Shown piece after piece: positions 5,940-6,298 of a stretch of DNA of 6,298 nt (position 1 is its first letter; each line of letters begins with the position of its first letter). The stretch lies in the NCBI GenBank assembly GCA_964588535.1, contig CAZPQA010000157.1, positions 1 to 6,298 of the forward strand, in the 5' to 3' direction. The notes beneath the pieces are model-generated. The model searched no databases. It was not told the origin of the DNA and saw nothing but the letters and a program-made list of their open reading frames with translations. Source of the DNA: NaphS2 sp964588535. GTDB taxonomy: Bacteria; Desulfobacterota; DSM-4660; Desulfatiglandales; Desulfatiglandaceae. The position numbers were made by a program, and so were the translations under genes.

Positions 5940-6298
5940 TTATAAATGCGGATTGTGAATTGCGGATCCAGCCGTCGTAGCGTTCGCTACTTTGGCGGAG
6001 TCGGCCCCGGCCGTCGTAGCATTGGCTACTTTGGCGGAGGCGGCTTGCTGAATTCCACGGGTCAGACTAAATTTTTCTACCAGAAAATCAACCAGGCCAA
6101 CCACATCACCCAGAACGAATCGACGCGCCTTCAATTCAACCGAAATATCGCTCATAACAGCCACAATATTGTCATCATTGCGGCAAAGGGGTTCGTCATG
6201 GATTTCGGACCTGAAAATCTCCACTTTCGGCCGGTTCTGCTTTTTGTACCCTTCGGTCAGGATGACATTCACATTATCAAAAAATTTTCTCAGTTCAT
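5940..6298 (-). CDS. mobB: Molybdopterin-guanine dinucleotide biosynthesis protein B (MobB), 5' end outside window
   Basis: GTP-binding accessory protein for attaching GMP to molybdopterin in Mo-bisMGD synthesis. The frame is open to the right edge (ELRKFFDNVNVILTEGYKKQ...), so the GTG at 6272 is internal and the P-loop N-terminus is unseen. About 118 residues are visible. The recognisable part is the C-terminal half of MobB: VNVILTEGYKKQNRPKVEIF, equivalent to the family's 'D.vlvEGfK....pKi.lfR', then NIVAVMSDI ('viAv.sD') and RRFVLGDVVGLVDFLVEKF, which is the normal family end. After this the protein continues about 42 residues with the tandem tail SAKVANATTAG ... SAKVANATTAG and ends SAIHNPHL. 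This tail is not part of the family. tolQ starts 107 bases further on, on the same strand. Functional dependence on the tail is unknown. Confidence 0.85.
   Translation of the reverse strand, partial: ELRKFFDNVNVILTEGYKKQNRPKVEIFRSEIHDEPLCRNDDNIVAVMSDISVELKARRFVLGDVVGLVDFLVEKFSLTRGIQQAASAKVANATTAGADSAKVANATTAGSAIHNPHL
5967..6044 (-). repeat. Two adjacent 39-bp tandem copies with internal palindrome, inside mobB tail
   Basis: Copies lie at 5967-6005 and 6006-6044 with 34 of 39 bases identical. In the mobB frame each encodes 13 residues, A-(A/D)-SAKVANATTAG. Four differences (5967, 5970, 5982, 5985) fall at third codon positions and are silent; one (6001 versus 6040) changes Asp to Ala. Each copy has a small dyad, GTAGC-4 bases-GCTAC, at 5978-5991 and 6017-6030. 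In the first the dyad extends to 6 bp (GTAGCG TT CGCTAC). The layout recalls dispersed REP-like palindromic elements that can be read through as coding sequence. Confidence 0.8.

Noticed and set aside
5967..6044. CRISPR array
   Set aside because: There are only two copies, they adjoin with no unique spacer, and they lie in frame within mobB.

Overview
The window looks like the chromosome of a Gram-negative sulfate-reducer-type Desulfobacterota, probably a Desulfobacterales relative. This is an inference from the histidine kinase sequence style, the layout of the tolQRAB genes and the outer-membrane lipoproteins; no marker gene is present to prove it.

Layout. Plus strand, left: the 3' part of a hybrid sensor histidine kinase (PAS-HisKA-HATPase-REC), cut by the window edge. 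After it comes a poorly coding stretch (1452-1685) with one doubtful small ORF and terminator-like structure, then two lipoprotein genes: a 51-residue lipoprotein with an excellent ribosome binding site (1686-1841), and a 142-residue lipoprotein resembling a reduced PEBP (YbhB/YbcL) domain (1929-2357). Minus strand, reading right to left: the 3' part of mobB (molybdopterin-guanine dinucleotide biosynthesis protein B), a 107-bp intergenic leader, then the compact operon tolQ-tolR-tolA-tolB (5832 down to 2409). tolB converges with the PEBP-like lipoprotein gene across about 50 bp.

How the genes work together. TolQ and TolR form the proton-driven inner-membrane motor. TolA spans the periplasm and TolB is its periplasmic beta-propeller partner. 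Together they support outer-membrane constriction and integrity. The usual last partner, pal, does not follow tolB here: the operon ends against opposite-strand genes. The two lipoproteins have no visible functional link to Tol beyond proximity. MobB (molybdenum cofactor maturation) and the kinase are unrelated neighbours at the edges.

The most unusual local feature is the C-terminal tail of mobB. It is built from two adjacent 39-bp (13-codon) copies containing a small palindrome. Four of the five differences between the copies fall at silent third codon positions. I see no clear sign of a wholly new system; the best leads are the mobB tail repeat, the lipoprotein pair and the missing pal.
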